The notes under the pieces were generated by a model, which was not told the DNA's origin, did not search any database, and worked only from the letters and a program-made list of their open reading frames with translations. A DNA stretch of 64,000 bases from Psychrobacter fozii (GTDB taxonomy: Bacteria; Pseudomonadota; Gammaproteobacteria; Pseudomonadales; Moraxellaceae). The DNA lies in the NCBI RefSeq assembly GCF_003217155.1, contig NZ_QJSU01000001.1, forward strand, positions 310,001 through 374,000, given 5' to 3'. A program made the translations under genes and the position numbers. This document shows positions 40,466-49,769 of this stretch, piece after piece; within the stretch, counting starts at the first letter, position 1, and each line of letters begins with the position of its first letter.

Positions 40466-40535
40466 ACTAAAATCCCGATACTAGAGTCCGGATATTAGAG
40501 TCCGGATACTAGAATCTAAGTGCAAAAATCTAAAT
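40466..40535 (+). repeat. 14-bp tandem repeat, about five units
   Basis: Units at 40466, 40480, 40494, 40508 and 40522, consensus ACTAGAGTCCGGAT. Units 2 and 3 differ by one base; units 1, 4 and 5 are more degenerate. It lies about 70 bp upstream of the aminotransferase start on the other strand. Confidence 0.8.
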
Positions 40536-40586
40536 GCCAACCTAGCCAAATACTATTTATAGTGAGATAGCACTATTGCTAGAGAC

Positions 40587-40713
40587 TATAGTTGTTTCAA
40601 TTTAAAAGTAGTACAAGGCAACCAAGTGTAGATGTATGTTTAATACTTCAAGTGAGGTTAAAGCAGTAATACTTTTATAGTGAAATAGCACTGTCGCTAG
40701 AGGCTACTATAGC
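40587..40713 (+). repeat. Dispersed ~107-bp repeat, copy F, flanked by direct repeats
   Basis: Starts TATAGTTGTTTCAATTT and shares AGTACAAGGCAAC, GTGTAGATGTA, TCAAGTGAGGTTAA and GCAGTAATACTTTTATAG with the copy at 3785. A 36-bp segment (TTTATAGTGARATAGCACT...) occurs once just before and once at its end, as if two copies lie head to tail. Confidence 0.7.
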
Positions 40714-40796
40714 TAATATTCATTTGGATATAATATCGAGTAATAATCGAGAGTACGACGCAGGGTTGACGATATAGCGCTTTATCCTAGTGCTAT
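40708..40796 (+). repeat. Dispersed repeat, degenerate copy
   Basis: Begins TATAGC, keeps TTTGGATA, then GACGCAGGGTTGACGATATAGCG at family spacing and ends at GTGCTA. Assigned by order of short landmarks, so tentative. Confidence 0.4.
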
Positions 40797-41121
40797 TGCC
40801 GTTGATGATTGTGTCTTGCATGCATTGATTTTATTAACTTGGGACGAAATCGTACAAAACATATGCACTGATATAAATGCTACGCAGTGGTAGACTCATT
40901 ACAATGGTCGCGGATGATGCGTGACATGAATAGATACTGAGCCAGCATAAATGAGCTAAGGCGTTTATAGAATAATGGCTAGCGTATCCCGACAGATTAT
41001 CATCGCTTAATATGCTTATGACAGCTCGATATTAGCACTGATAATGCAGGTTGACAACGATATGTTCGCGCAATGCGTGCACTGGCGAATTTACGGTTTT
41101 TTGATCAATGAATGGCGACTA

Positions 41122-42543
41122 TTAACGGCCGCGATGTGACTCTTGCAAGCCTGCTACCACAAAGTCTAATAGTTCACTGTCACCTTCACGGGCAGCCTTG
41201 CGCATCAGCTTCGATGGTGCATGTGTGAGTTTCTGGGTCAGACGTCGTGACAGCTCAGTGAGGATATCTTCAGGACTGGCATCACTTTGCTGTAACTGAG
41301 CGATAGAGTCATGCAGTAGTTTGTCTACTTGCTCCTGAGTACGTGCACGATACTGCTCAATGTCTTTACCGACTTGGCGCACTTGATAACGACGATCCAT
41401 CTCAACGACCAGTTGGCTGACCAGTAGCTCCGCATCTACCGCTGCTTGCCTGCGCTGTTCGATGTTACCAGCAATCACGTGTTGTAAATCATCGACAGAA
41501 TACAGATAGATATCATCTATACGGCTAATGGTCGAGTCAATATCGCGCGGTACAGCCAAGTCAATCATCAGCATTGGCTGATAGCGCCGACGCTTGAGCG
41601 CCTGCAAAGTCATGGTTTTATCAATCAATAAATCCATGCTACCACTACAGCTACTGACAATATCAGCTTCTGCCAACACCTGTGGCAGCTCTTGCAACGT
41701 TCTGACTTCTACACGGCGATTGGGATTGCGCAGCTCAGCCGCTAATGCCTCTGCTCGTTCAGGATTACGATTACAAATGATGACCCGCCCGACCCCAAGC
41801 CCAGCAATGTGCGTCGCGACCAATCGGTTCATCTCACCTGCTGCTACGACCAACAATGTACGACTGGGTAAATCATCAAATATTTGAGTGACTAATTTCG
41901 CCGCTGCAAAGCTGAGCGATACCGCTTGTGCACCAACTTTGGTCTCATTACGCACACGCTTGGCAGCCGCAAACACTTGATCAACGACCCAGCCAAGCTG
42001 ATTACTCAACACTTTTTGCTCTTGTGAAAGGTGTACCGAGCGCTTGATTTGACCGAGTATCTGCGGCTCGCCCAATATCATAGAGTCTAGCCCTGCAGCG
42101 ACTCTGAGCCAATGGGTCAAAGCATGCGTATCACGATGCACATAGAGGTACGAGTCAATCTCAGAAAGTGACAGCTGCTTGAATGTGGCCAGCCAGCTTT
42201 TGATTTTGACAATGTGAGCACTGATAGCGGCAGAGGAGAGTTTACTACTGCTGCTAAAGTCATTACTAGCCACTTCCTGCCCAGTAGACTCAGCCGTTTG
42301 GGATTCTGACAACTGTGAATCTGGCGATGCTGAGGTGTGTGGTACTGAGATTTGCGATGCTAAGCTTTGTGGCACTAGGGCATAAATCTCAGTCCGGTTA
42401 CAGGTAGAGACAATCACACTGCCATCTGTGAACGCTTCCAACTGTTTGAGCGCGACATTCACATCGTCACCGACTAGCGCCAAGCGCTCTCGTAGAGCGA
42501 CTGGTGCAGTTTTGTGATTGACCCCAATGACCACTAATCTCAT
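41122..42543 (-). CDS. hemA: Glutamyl-tRNA reductase with a Ser-rich insertion
   Basis: 473 residues. First step of C5 haem synthesis: reduces Glu-tRNA to glutamate-1-semialdehyde. I start at MRLVVIGVNHKT, the family's normal N-terminus; a TTG 36 bases upstream is in frame. The nucleophile is Cys48 in STCNRTE. LDSMILGEPQILGQIK and the NADPH-domain SFAAAKLV...GEMNRLVATHI are intact. Between about residues 60 and 105 there is a Ser/Gln/Ala-rich, low-complexity insertion, making the protein about 50 residues longer than E. coli HemA. Divergent from the TPR-lolB-ispE genes, as in relatives. Confidence 0.96.
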   Translation of the reverse strand: MRLVVIGVNHKTAPVALRERLALVGDDVNVALKQLEAFTDGSVIVSTCNRTEIYALVPQSLASQISVPHTSASPDSQLSESQTAESTGQEVASNDFSSSSKLSSAAISAHIVKIKSWLATFKQLSLSEIDSYLYVHRDTHALTHWLRVAAGLDSMILGEPQILGQIKRSVHLSQEQKVLSNQLGWVVDQVFAAAKRVRNETKVGAQAVSLSFAAAKLVTQIFDDLPSRTLLVVAAGEMNRLVATHIAGLGVGRVIICNRNPERAEALAAELRNPNRRVEVRTLQELPQVLAEADIVSSCSGSMDLLIDKTMTLQALKRRRYQPMLMIDLAVPRDIDSTISRIDDIYLYSVDDLQHVIAGNIEQRRQAAVDAELLVSQLVVEMDRRYQVRQVGKDIEQYRARTQEQVDKLLHDSIAQLQQSDASPEDILTELSRRLTQKLTHAPSKLMRKAAREGDSELLDFVVAGLQESHRGR

Positions 42544-42929
42544 TATTGATAGACCATAAAAATGATGCTCATCTGCCAACCGCTCTATCTTATTATTTTT
42601 AAAAGACAGTTTGGGACGACAGTGTTAAAAGAAATAATCTGAAAACCGCTTATTATATCATTATTGCTAGCTTTAATTAACACTCGCCTACCGATGATAC
42701 CTATATGCTTGTAACTGGCTGCTTGTATCTGGGCACGCGTGTCACAAATCAACTGCTCATACGATTGGTAAATCCAATGTTTGAATTTGAGCAAACGTTT
42801 AAAAACTGTCACAAATCATTCGCTTACTTTGCATTAACTTGTTATATTTTCATAATATTCCGACCAATATTGATTATAAATTATCGGCATAAATGGTTAG
42901 AGGACTATGCTTTCCCGAATAGCTATTAA

Positions 42930-43036
42930 TATAGTCGGTTCAATATAATTTCGATACAAGGAAACCGAGTGCAAGTTATACATTAGTATGCTTAGCGAGG
43001 ATGACGATGTAGCGGATTTATATGGACTTGACTATA
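42930..43036 (+). repeat. Dispersed ~107-bp repeat, well-preserved copy (B)
   Basis: Starts TATAGTCGGTTCAA and ends GACTTGACTATA. Its interior is almost identical to the reverse complement of the copy at 54902 over about 85 bp. Length 107 bp. Confidence 0.85.
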
Positions 43037-43160
43037 GAATGGTTAATGTCACTATCTGAGTAACACGGTCACTATTGTTTATACCAGCTATCTACTCTTA
43101 TAATGTTTGTTATAGGTACTCGTTACCAACATTTAGTTTAAAATAATTAAAACATAGCTT

Positions 43161-43278
43161 AGGGCATGTTTGATATTCACAAATAGGCACCGCTGATTGC
43201 TAAACTTACTATTTTTAACGTCGAACTGTCTAAAAAATAGTTGCTATCAGTGCCATGATCGAATATCAAACACGCCCT
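43161..43278. mobile_element. 118-bp palindromic MITE-like element
   Basis: Ends are an 18-bp inverted repeat with one mismatch (right-end version AGGGCGTGTTTGATATTC). The interior is also an imperfect palindrome (GGCAC...TGAT..GC...ACTATTTTT against its complement), so the whole unit can fold as one hairpin. No coding capacity. It lies about 40 bp upstream of the TPR gene start. The terminal sequence resembles ends of IS elements, but I cannot assign a family. Confidence 0.7.
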
Positions 43279-43319
43279 ATTTATCAATATAGATAAATAA
43301 TGGGCAAATACGGTTATCT

Positions 43320-45272
43320 ATGATTTTTTTCGGGTCATTACTTCGATCAAAACTTGCGCATGACGCCCAATCTAACCTTCATGCTTTATGGCATGACATT
43401 ATTGAACGTCTATGGCAACACTATAAGCTAACATTATCGTTGGCTGTTTGTCTGTGCCTAGGATCTTCTTCTGTATACGCAAACCCTTCTGATATCCCAT
43501 TACAGACAAACGAACCCAACGTATCAGCAACTATCGCAGATGACAGTTCACACAGCAACGATGCATCAAATAACCACGCGACGAGCCATACTACAACAAC
43601 CATTCGTACAAGCATACAGCCCACAGGAAAGGTTGCCAATATTGACGGCCTAGCCCCAGCGAGCTTATGGCAATCTGAGCTCGAAGAGCCCAGTTTATAT
43701 GCGCTGCTAGATGCAGAATTTGCAGCGGATCGTGATGACAAAAGACGCGCGATTACTATCTACAAGCAGCAATCTTTTAAAGAGGATGCAACGGCAGTCT
43801 TTGAGCGCGCGCTTAGTTTATCTTTGCGTAACGAACGGGTCGAGGATTCATTACAGTTTGCCAAAACATGGCAAGACCAAAACCCCGATCACGTGCCTGC
43901 TTGGTTTTATGTGGCGCATTTGGCGCTACGAGCACACGACTACTTGCTAGCTGGCGAGACATTGAATCGTATCTTGCGTTACGACCCTAGAGCAGACCTA
44001 AGCGAAATCCTTATCGGTATCTATCCAAACGATGATGAAGATAAGCGCGAATTACTTGCCGCGCTACAGCCGCTAGATAGCGAGCAAAATGCTTCATTGT
44101 CCGTATTAAAAGCAGGCCTGCTTTACCAGTTTAATGAGCCTGAAAATGCCATTATCCATATCAACCGTGCTTTAGAACGCCAACCAGACTATGTGCCCTT
44201 TATTACCCTAAAGGCTGATATATTGCGCAAAATCGTTACTGCTGAGACAGTGATCAATTATGTCAGCCAAGCACGACTGCGTAATCCAGACAGTAAGAAC
44301 CTGTACTTGTATGAAATCCGCTATTTGTTGGATTTAAAGCAAAGCCAAGAAGCGTGGGAGTTATTACTAAAAGCACATAAGCATTTTAATGATGATGCCG
44401 AGATTACCTTGCTAGCAGCATTAGTGAGCTTGGATATCGAAAAATATGATAATGCCGATCAGTTACTCAATATGCTGGCAAAGACACCCGCTTATCTTAA
44501 TCAGGCTTATTACTACCTCGGTATCAGTGCCGAGCGCCAGCAGAAATTTGAACAAGCCAAAACCTATCTCAATGGCGTTATGCAAGAAGACTTGGTGCTA
44601 GAAGCTCGTAGAAAAGTCGTCGCATTTGAATTACTCAATAACAATACCAAGGCGGCAATGTCAGTCTTAGAAAAGCTGCGCAAAGACTTTGAAGTATTTG
44701 CACCTGACACGTTTGTGATGCAAGCCGATATCTTATGGCAGCAAAACAAACCTGACGAAGCACTGAGTCTATTAACGAAAGCTACGCGTAATTATCCGGA
44801 TAGTGAAATGCTCTTGTTTGCACGTGCCCAGCTCCTCGATGACAAAGAAGACTATATCGTAAAACGGCCACTGCTCAACCATTTGCAGGCCTTAGATCCT
44901 AGCAATCTGTCTTATAAGCTCAGTTATGCACAACTACTACTGGCCAACGAACGCAGCTCTGAGCAAGGCCTCGCGCTTGCAACAGCTATCATTAAAATTC
45001 ACTATGATGACCCACGTTACGATAATGAGCTACATCTACAAGCACTCAATATCCTAGCAAGCAATGCGCTGGCTAACAAAAACTACCAGCAAGTGATCGA
45101 CTACCTACAGACACCTTATGACGTGTTGCCTACGCTACGTTCAGGTGCTTTACTGCTGCGTGCGTATCAAGGCTTAGGCAATAATGAAAGAGTCGAGACA
45201 CTACTCACAGACTTGCAGAAACGCTTTTCATTCGGACAGCATAATATCAATGACCGCATACAGCTGTATTAA
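43320..45272 (+). CDS. Exported tetratricopeptide-repeat protein
   Basis: 650 residues. A hydrophobic stretch ending SSSVYA (about 37-54) looks like a signal peptide set unusually far from the ATG. No internal in-frame ATG offers a better start, so the pre-signal region may be real or the true start a rare codon. After a Ser/Asn/His-rich linker, TPR helices fill residues about 140-640 (for example FNEPENAIIHINRALERQPDYVPFITLKADILRK and YYYLGISAERQQKFEQAKTYLNGVM). It sits upstream of lolB and ispE, and related TPR proteins occupy the same place in other Moraxellaceae. No specific partner known. Confidence 0.87.
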   Translation: MIFFGSLLRSKLAHDAQSNLHALWHDIIERLWQHYKLTLSLAVCLCLGSSSVYANPSDIPLQTNEPNVSATIADDSSHSNDASNNHATSHTTTTIRTSIQPTGKVANIDGLAPASLWQSELEEPSLYALLDAEFAADRDDKRRAITIYKQQSFKEDATAVFERALSLSLRNERVEDSLQFAKTWQDQNPDHVPAWFYVAHLALRAHDYLLAGETLNRILRYDPRADLSEILIGIYPNDDEDKRELLAALQPLDSEQNASLSVLKAGLLYQFNEPENAIIHINRALERQPDYVPFITLKADILRKIVTAETVINYVSQARLRNPDSKNLYLYEIRYLLDLKQSQEAWELLLKAHKHFNDDAEITLLAALVSLDIEKYDNADQLLNMLAKTPAYLNQAYYYLGISAERQQKFEQAKTYLNGVMQEDLVLEARRKVVAFELLNNNTKAAMSVLEKLRKDFEVFAPDTFVMQADILWQQNKPDEALSLLTKATRNYPDSEMLLFARAQLLDDKEDYIVKRPLLNHLQALDPSNLSYKLSYAQLLLANERSSEQGLALATAIIKIHYDDPRYDNELHLQALNILASNALANKNYQQVIDYLQTPYDVLPTLRSGALLLRAYQGLGNNERVETLLTDLQKRFSFGQHNINDRIQLY

Positions 45273-45436
45273 AGACAAGGTCAATAAAATATCTTGATAG
45301 TAAGCAAAGCAGTTCTACGATTACAGAGCACTTAATTACAAGGCACTTATAAGAAGCTAACAGCCACGCATAACTGAGTAACAAATAACACTTAAGCTAA
45401 TATCTTTGTAAATTTGTTCATTATTGGGGAAACATC

Positions 45437-46057
45437 ATGTCAGCAGTAACCACTTCTTATAAGCTTAACAAAGTCACTCTATTCACGGCCATGGCAGCAG
45501 CGCTCGTGATAACGTCTGGTTGCCAGTCACTAAAAACAGCGAGTGCTACCAACCAACCTACTACGACTATACAAGAACAACCGCAAAAGCTTGAGAGCTT
45601 TAATATCACTGGAAAGATTGGTGTTACTACACCCGCTAATGATACGGCAGAAGCCCAAGGTGGTAGTGCCTTTTATGCGTGGGGACAACAAGACGACCGC
45701 TTTGCTATCGAACTGATTGGCGCGCTAGGTATCGGCAAAACCAATATCGAATATGATGGTCAAACCGCCACGCTAGTCAGTGAAAAAACAGGGTCATTGA
45801 CAGCCAACGATCCTGAGACTTTATTGAAAAAAGCAACTGGTTGGCAAGCTCCAATTTCACAAATGCCTTACTGGATATCTGGTCGCCCAGCACCTTCAGA
45901 TAGTGCACCAGAAATGGATGCCCAAAAGCGCTTAATCAGCTCAGTTAACGGTGAATGGACTGCTAGCTTCACATATAAGGGCACTGATAAGCTACCGAGT
46001 AAAATCAGCGCTGTGCAACCTCAAGGCAACAAGGTTGTGATGACAATCAATCACTAA
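45437..46057 (+). CDS. lolB: Outer-membrane lipoprotein LolB
   Basis: 206 residues, lipobox ITSGC (Cys29). LolB accepts lipoproteins from LolA and inserts them into the outer membrane. Landmarks: FNITGKIGVTTP, GSAFYAWGQQDDRFAIELIGALGIG and TGWQAPISQMPYWISGRPAP, the family's most conserved block. GGGGAAA lies six bases before the start. Position upstream of ispE is the usual one in gammaproteobacteria. Confidence 0.95.
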   Translation: MSAVTTSYKLNKVTLFTAMAAALVITSGCQSLKTASATNQPTTTIQEQPQKLESFNITGKIGVTTPANDTAEAQGGSAFYAWGQQDDRFAIELIGALGIGKTNIEYDGQTATLVSEKTGSLTANDPETLLKKATGWQAPISQMPYWISGRPAPSDSAPEMDAQKRLISSVNGEWTASFTYKGTDKLPSKISAVQPQGNKVVMTINH

Positions 46058-46149
46058 CCCATCACTCACTATTTAGAGCAATTATTCATAAAGCCACCAT
46101 TGCTTACTAAGCTAGCCATTTACGGCTGAAAAATTTATGACTGTACATT

Positions 46150-47112
46150 ATGATTAAAAATATCGCCGCATCGTCTGCCTCTACTATCATGCGCTTATCA
46201 CCTGCAAAGATTAATTTGTTTTTGCATATTACGGGTAAGCGCGCTGATGGGTATCACAATTTGCAAACGGTCTTTCGCTTGCTTGATTGGGGCGATTATT
46301 TACATTTTTCGGTGACCGATGATGCCGTAATTTATATGGATGATGGTAAATCAGATGCTAATAAGCTTTGTCATCAGCTACTGATATTGGCTGGCGCAGA
46401 GGCTATTACTGCTAGCGTAGAAGACAATTTAATCTTTAAAGCGGCACGCGCGTTGCTAGCATCAGTCATACAGTCAGACAAGCTACCTAAGCAGTTAGCA
46501 TCAGTGAATATCACTTTAGATAAACATTTACCAATGGGCGCAGGATTGGGTGGTGGCTCCTCTAATGCTGCCACCACCGTATTGGTATTAAATGAGATTT
46601 GGCAGCTTGGCTTTACTCGTGACGAGCTTATAAAAATCGGTGCAAAAGTGGGCGCTGATGTGCCCATATTTATCTTTGGGCAAGATGCGATTGCGATGGG
46701 TATTGGTGAGGAACTGACCGCCATTGATTTACCAGAACATCAATATTTAATGTTGACACCTGATGCTCATGTGAATACCGCAAAGCTGTTCGCGCATCCG
46801 AAACTACAGCGGAATATCGCTCCCCTATCGATTGAAACCATTAAAAACCAGTCCAATGATTATTTGCAGACTCTTATTACGCCCTATCACAATGTTTTTA
46901 CGCCTGTGGTGACGAGTCTCGCACCTGCTGTTAAAGAGGCTTTACGTTATTTAGAAGGGTTAGAGCAGCAAGCGATGGGTACAGCACGAATGACTGGCTC
47001 TGGTAGCGCAGTGTTCTTGCCTTTGGATGCAAGCGTGACTACTGACAAAGCGCTTTTGGCAAAATGGGTTGAAGGTGCGCCTTGTGCAGGATACGTGGTT
47101 GGGAGTTTATAG
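46150..47112 (+). CDS. ispE: 4-diphosphocytidyl-2-C-methyl-D-erythritol kinase
   Basis: 320 residues. Fourth step of the MEP isoprenoid pathway. The GHMP-kinase ATP loop PMGAGLGGGSSNAA and the N-terminal SPAKINLFLHITGKRADGYHNL are intact, and the C-terminal TGSGSAVFLP is present. Start uncertain: MIKNIAASSAST is used here, but an ATG 39 bases later (MRLSPAKINL) matches the usual family N-terminus and would give 307 residues. Neither has a clear Shine-Dalgarno. Confidence 0.94.
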   Translation: MIKNIAASSASTIMRLSPAKINLFLHITGKRADGYHNLQTVFRLLDWGDYLHFSVTDDAVIYMDDGKSDANKLCHQLLILAGAEAITASVEDNLIFKAARALLASVIQSDKLPKQLASVNITLDKHLPMGAGLGGGSSNAATTVLVLNEIWQLGFTRDELIKIGAKVGADVPIFIFGQDAIAMGIGEELTAIDLPEHQYLMLTPDAHVNTAKLFAHPKLQRNIAPLSIETIKNQSNDYLQTLITPYHNVFTPVVTSLAPAVKEALRYLEGLEQQAMGTARMTGSGSAVFLPLDASVTTDKALLAKWVEGAPCAGYVVGSL

Positions 47113-47194
47113 CTGGTCAAGCTTTAATACATTTGGTTAGAGTAAGGACTGTACGCATCGCCCAAGCTGTAAGTATTTTTTATAGGATCTTTTG

Positions 47195-48040
47195 TTAGTT
47201 TTTTGATCTGTAATTATCACAGCCCATCTGGTTTCCATTATCGCAAGCTTTTCCATACCACTCTTTTGCTTGTGCATTATCTTGACGAACACCCTCACCT
47301 TTATAATACATCCATGCAAGGCTAAGCATTGACTCATCCAATCCTTGATTAGCAGCTTTTTCATGCCATTTAAATGCTGTATTATAGTTTTGACGAACAC
47401 CCACGCCCTCACTGTACATTACACCAATATTATGTTGAGCATCGCTAAATCCTTGTTCAGCTGCTTTCTCAAATAACTCAGCTGCTTTTGTACTATCTTG
47501 ACGAACACCTTCACCACTAGAATACTTCATCGCAAGACCTATTTGAGCTATAGCTTCTTCCTGTTCGGCTGCCTTTTCATACCAATAAGCAGCCTTATTA
47601 TAATCTTTAGGTACATCTTCACCTATATCGTACATTGATCCAAGATGGGCTTGAGCCGATGAATTTCCTTGGTTGGCTAAACTTTCAACCTCGTCAAAAT
47701 CCAAGTTCTCTATCTCATAAACACTAAAATTTTTCTGAGAGCTGATATCTGGTATAACTACAGCCGCGAAAACTCCTAATAAGGAAACTAATCCAATCGA
47801 TAAAAAGTATTTCTTAAACAACTCTACTTCATGTTTATCAAATTCATCTTTAGGCATAAAATAAAAAACAACCTGAACAATAGGGCTGAATAATACTGCC
47901 GTAACTGCGAGTAAAGAGTTATATCTCCAAATCACACCAATGGTTTTAAAAAAATACCACAGCATTGCTGCAAATAAAAGAAAAGCAACTACACCCAGTA
48001 TAAAAATTGATATTGTAGCCATAAAATCATCTGTAAACAT
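47195..48040 (-). CDS. Membrane-anchored Sel1-like repeat protein
   Basis: 281 residues. Three hydrophobic segments in the first 100 residues (about 9-33, 41-62, 80-97), then four to five Sel1 repeats (AQAHLGSMYDIGEDVPKDYNKAAYWYEKAAEQ and similar) up to a short tail with Cys residues (KACDNGNQMGCDN). The repeat consensus is close to that of the exported protein at 29821, but topology differs. It is A/T-rich and lies in the opposite direction between ispE and tRNA-Gln, where related genomes usually have ispE followed directly by tRNA-Gln and prs. Partner and function unknown. Confidence 0.87.
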   Translation of the reverse strand: MFTDDFMATISIFILGVVAFLLFAAMLWYFFKTIGVIWRYNSLLAVTAVLFSPIVQVVFYFMPKDEFDKHEVELFKKYFLSIGLVSLLGVFAAVVIPDISSQKNFSVYEIENLDFDEVESLANQGNSSAQAHLGSMYDIGEDVPKDYNKAAYWYEKAAEQEEAIAQIGLAMKYSSGEGVRQDSTKAAELFEKAAEQGFSDAQHNIGVMYSEGVGVRQNYNTAFKWHEKAANQGLDESMLSLAWMYYKGEGVRQDNAQAKEWYGKACDNGNQMGCDNYRSKN

Positions 48041-48247
48041 AAGTTCTAACAGAATTTATTATAGCTATAGTCCTCATATATAGATATAAATTAAAACTAC
48101 TGTTGGCTTACCCATGTCGCACAGTAAAATCAACCGACACCCCAACTACCTTTAAATAATTACGGTCAACATTTTCACCATAGAACTACCAAACTCACCT
48201 AAACATCAACTCATTACGAATAAAAGCCATAAAAAGGCGCAAATGAC

Positions 48248-48275
48248 TTGCAAAATCTGAAAATTTACTTATAAT
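48248..48275 (+). promoter_or_regulatory. Promoter of tRNA-Gln
   Basis: TTGCAA (48248-48253), a 16-bp spacer and a perfect TATAAT (48270-48275), about 13 bp before the mature tRNA 5' end. Confidence 0.8.
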
Positions 48276-48288
48276 AGGTCGCCTCAAT

Positions 48289-48364
48289 AGGGGTATAGCC
48301 AAGTTGGTAAGGCATCAGGTTTTGATCCTGACATCCGTTGGTTCGAGTCCAGCTACCCCTGCCA
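48289..48364 (+). tRNA. tRNA-Gln (anticodon TTG), copy 1
   Basis: 76 bases including the encoded CCA. Acceptor stem AGGGGTA/TACCCCT, anticodon arm TCAGG-TTTTGAT-CCTGA with TTG at 34-36, and T-loop GGTTCGAGTCC. Discriminator G. Confidence 0.97.
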
Positions 48365-48609
48365 TTTTTAAGTTCGAAGTGTTTGATATGTATACATTAT
48401 AAGTGAATTATAAATCGTCACTTATGGTATTACCATTGACAACGCCATCCCAGTTTCGGTATAGTTCGCAATGAACGCCGCTAGGGAAAAGTTAGATATC
48501 AAACGGTTCATCCGTTTTGTAGATAACTGAAAGGTCGTAACGCCATTCTAGAAGTAACAATTATTAAAAGTTACTGCTAGAAATCGGACGTACACAGCCT
48601 AGACATTAC
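48365..48609 (+). other. Spacer between the two tRNA-Gln genes
   Basis: 245 bp with no gene. It has two stem-loops: AAACGG/CCGTTT near 48508-48526, and a longer one with TTCTAG.GTAAC/GTTAC.CTAGAA at 48546-48582. There is no obvious terminator or second promoter, so the tRNAs may share a transcript with the hairpins acting in processing (inference). Confidence 0.5.
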
Positions 48610-48685
48610 AGGGGTATAGCCAAGTTGGTAAGGCATCAGGTTTTGATCCTGACATCCGTTGGTTCGAGTCCAGCTACCCCTGCCA
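48610..48685 (+). tRNA. tRNA-Gln (anticodon TTG), copy 2
   Basis: Identical to copy 1 over all 76 bases. It lies 110 bp before prs. Confidence 0.97.
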
Positions 48686-48795
48686 TTTTTTACTGTAATA
48701 GTATTCATCAAAACTTTTCACCACTCTTTTCTGAATTTGAGCAGTTTGACACTGCTTAGCGGTCTCTGCTTGAGTCAATCAATAGGACTTCTGTC

Positions 48796-49743
48796 ATGCC
48801 TTATTTGGCGATTTTTACGGGCAATGCCCACCCAGAATTAGCAAAAACCGTAGCCGATCATCTTCACATACCTCTTGGTAAAGCTGACATCACGCGTTTT
48901 TCTGATGGCGAAATTGCCGTGGAAATCAAAGAGCACGTGCGCGGTAAAGACGTGTTTATCATGCAGCCTACTTGTGCACCGACCAATGACAACTTGATGG
49001 AAATCATGATGATGGCTGACGCCTTGCGTCGCTCTAGTGCTGGTCGCATCACGGCTGTCATGCCTTATTTTGGTTATGCTCGTCAAGATCGTCGTCCACG
49101 CTCAGCTCGTGTACCTATCTCTGCTAAAGTCGTCGCTGATATGCTAAACATCGTCAGTATTGACCGTGTAATGACGGTTGATTTGCACTCAGATCAAATT
49201 CAAGGCTTCTTCGATATTCCTGTAGACAACATCTACGGCACGCCTGTGCTATTGAACGACCTACAAAAACAAGATTATGACAACATCATGGTTGTTTCAC
49301 CTGATGTTGGTGGTGTTGTGCGTGCACGCGCCATGGCCAAGCAGTTGGGTGATACCGACATGGCAATTATTGATAAGCGCCGTGCTCGTGCCAACGAATC
49401 ACAAGTAATGCACATCATCGGCGACGTTCGTGACCGTGATTGTGTGATTGTTGATGATATGGTTGATACTGCAGGTACATTATGTAAAGCCGCTGAAGCA
49501 TTGAAAGCAAACGGTGCACGTCGCGTGTTAGCTTACATCACTCACCCTGTTCTATCTGGTAATGCATTGAAAAACATCAGCGAATCTGCGTTAGATGAGC
49601 TGGTTGTGACTGATACGATTCCATTGTCTGATGCGGCAAAAGCATGTAGCAAAATTCGCCAAGTAAGCATCGCGCCAATGCTGGCTGAAAGTCTACGCCG
49701 TATTAATAACGAAGAATCTATTAGTGCAATGTTTGATGGCTAA
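48796..49743 (+). CDS. prs: Ribose-phosphate pyrophosphokinase
   Basis: 315 residues, full length. Makes PRPP from ribose 5-phosphate and ATP for purine, pyrimidine, His, Trp and NAD synthesis. [11 protein letters not shown], the PRPP-binding loop [14 protein letters not shown] and the N-terminal [10 protein letters not shown] are intact. AGGA lies about nine bases before the ATG. Downstream of tRNA-Gln and upstream of rplY-pth, the common gammaproteobacterial order. Confidence 0.98.
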   Translation: MPYLAIFTGNAHPELAKTVADHLHIPLGKADITRFSDGEIAVEIKEHVRGKDVFIMQPTCAPTNDNLMEIMMMADALRRSSAGRITAVMPYFGYARQDRRPRSARVPISAKVVADMLNIVSIDRVMTVDLHSDQIQGFFDIPVDNIYGTPVLLNDLQKQDYDNIMVVSPDVGGVVRARAMAKQLGDTDMAIIDKRRARANESQVMHIIGDVRDRDCVIVDDMVDTAGTLCKAAEALKANGARRVLAYITHPVLSGNALKNISESALDELVVTDTIPLSDAAKACSKIRQVSIAPMLAESLRRINNEESISAMFDG

Positions 49744-49769
49744 CATTTAAGCAGTAGTGCTCGTTATAA

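Larger units (their letters stand above)
40398..41121. other. Repeat-rich gene-free region
   Basis: About 720 bp without a supported gene. It holds a 14-bp tandem array (40466-40535), a pair of 36-bp direct repeats (40556-40591 and 40674-40712), one clear copy of the dispersed repeat (40587-40713) and a degenerate one (40708-40796). The part after 40800 shows nothing recognisable. Confidence 0.65.
42544..43319. other. hemA/TPR divergent region with two mobile-like repeats
   Basis: About 775 bp without a supported gene. It contains the dispersed repeat copy B (42930-43036) and the 118-bp palindromic element (43161-43278), besides the promoters of hemA and the TPR gene. An ORF at 42585-42812 (minus) is not supported by start, context or sequence character. 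Confidence 0.6.

Noticed and set aside
40466-40535. 14-bp tandem array as a CRISPR
   Set aside because: Units follow each other without spacers and are too short. No CRISPR array was seen in the window.
47137-47412. A 91-codon minus-strand frame overlapping the end of the Sel1 gene
   Set aside because: It reads the Sel1 repeats in another frame and has no independent support.
48289-48685. The two identical tRNA-Gln genes as attachment-site duplication by an integrated element
   Set aside because: The interval is only 245 bp with no integrase or gene, and both copies are full and functional-looking. Simple tandem duplication is enough.
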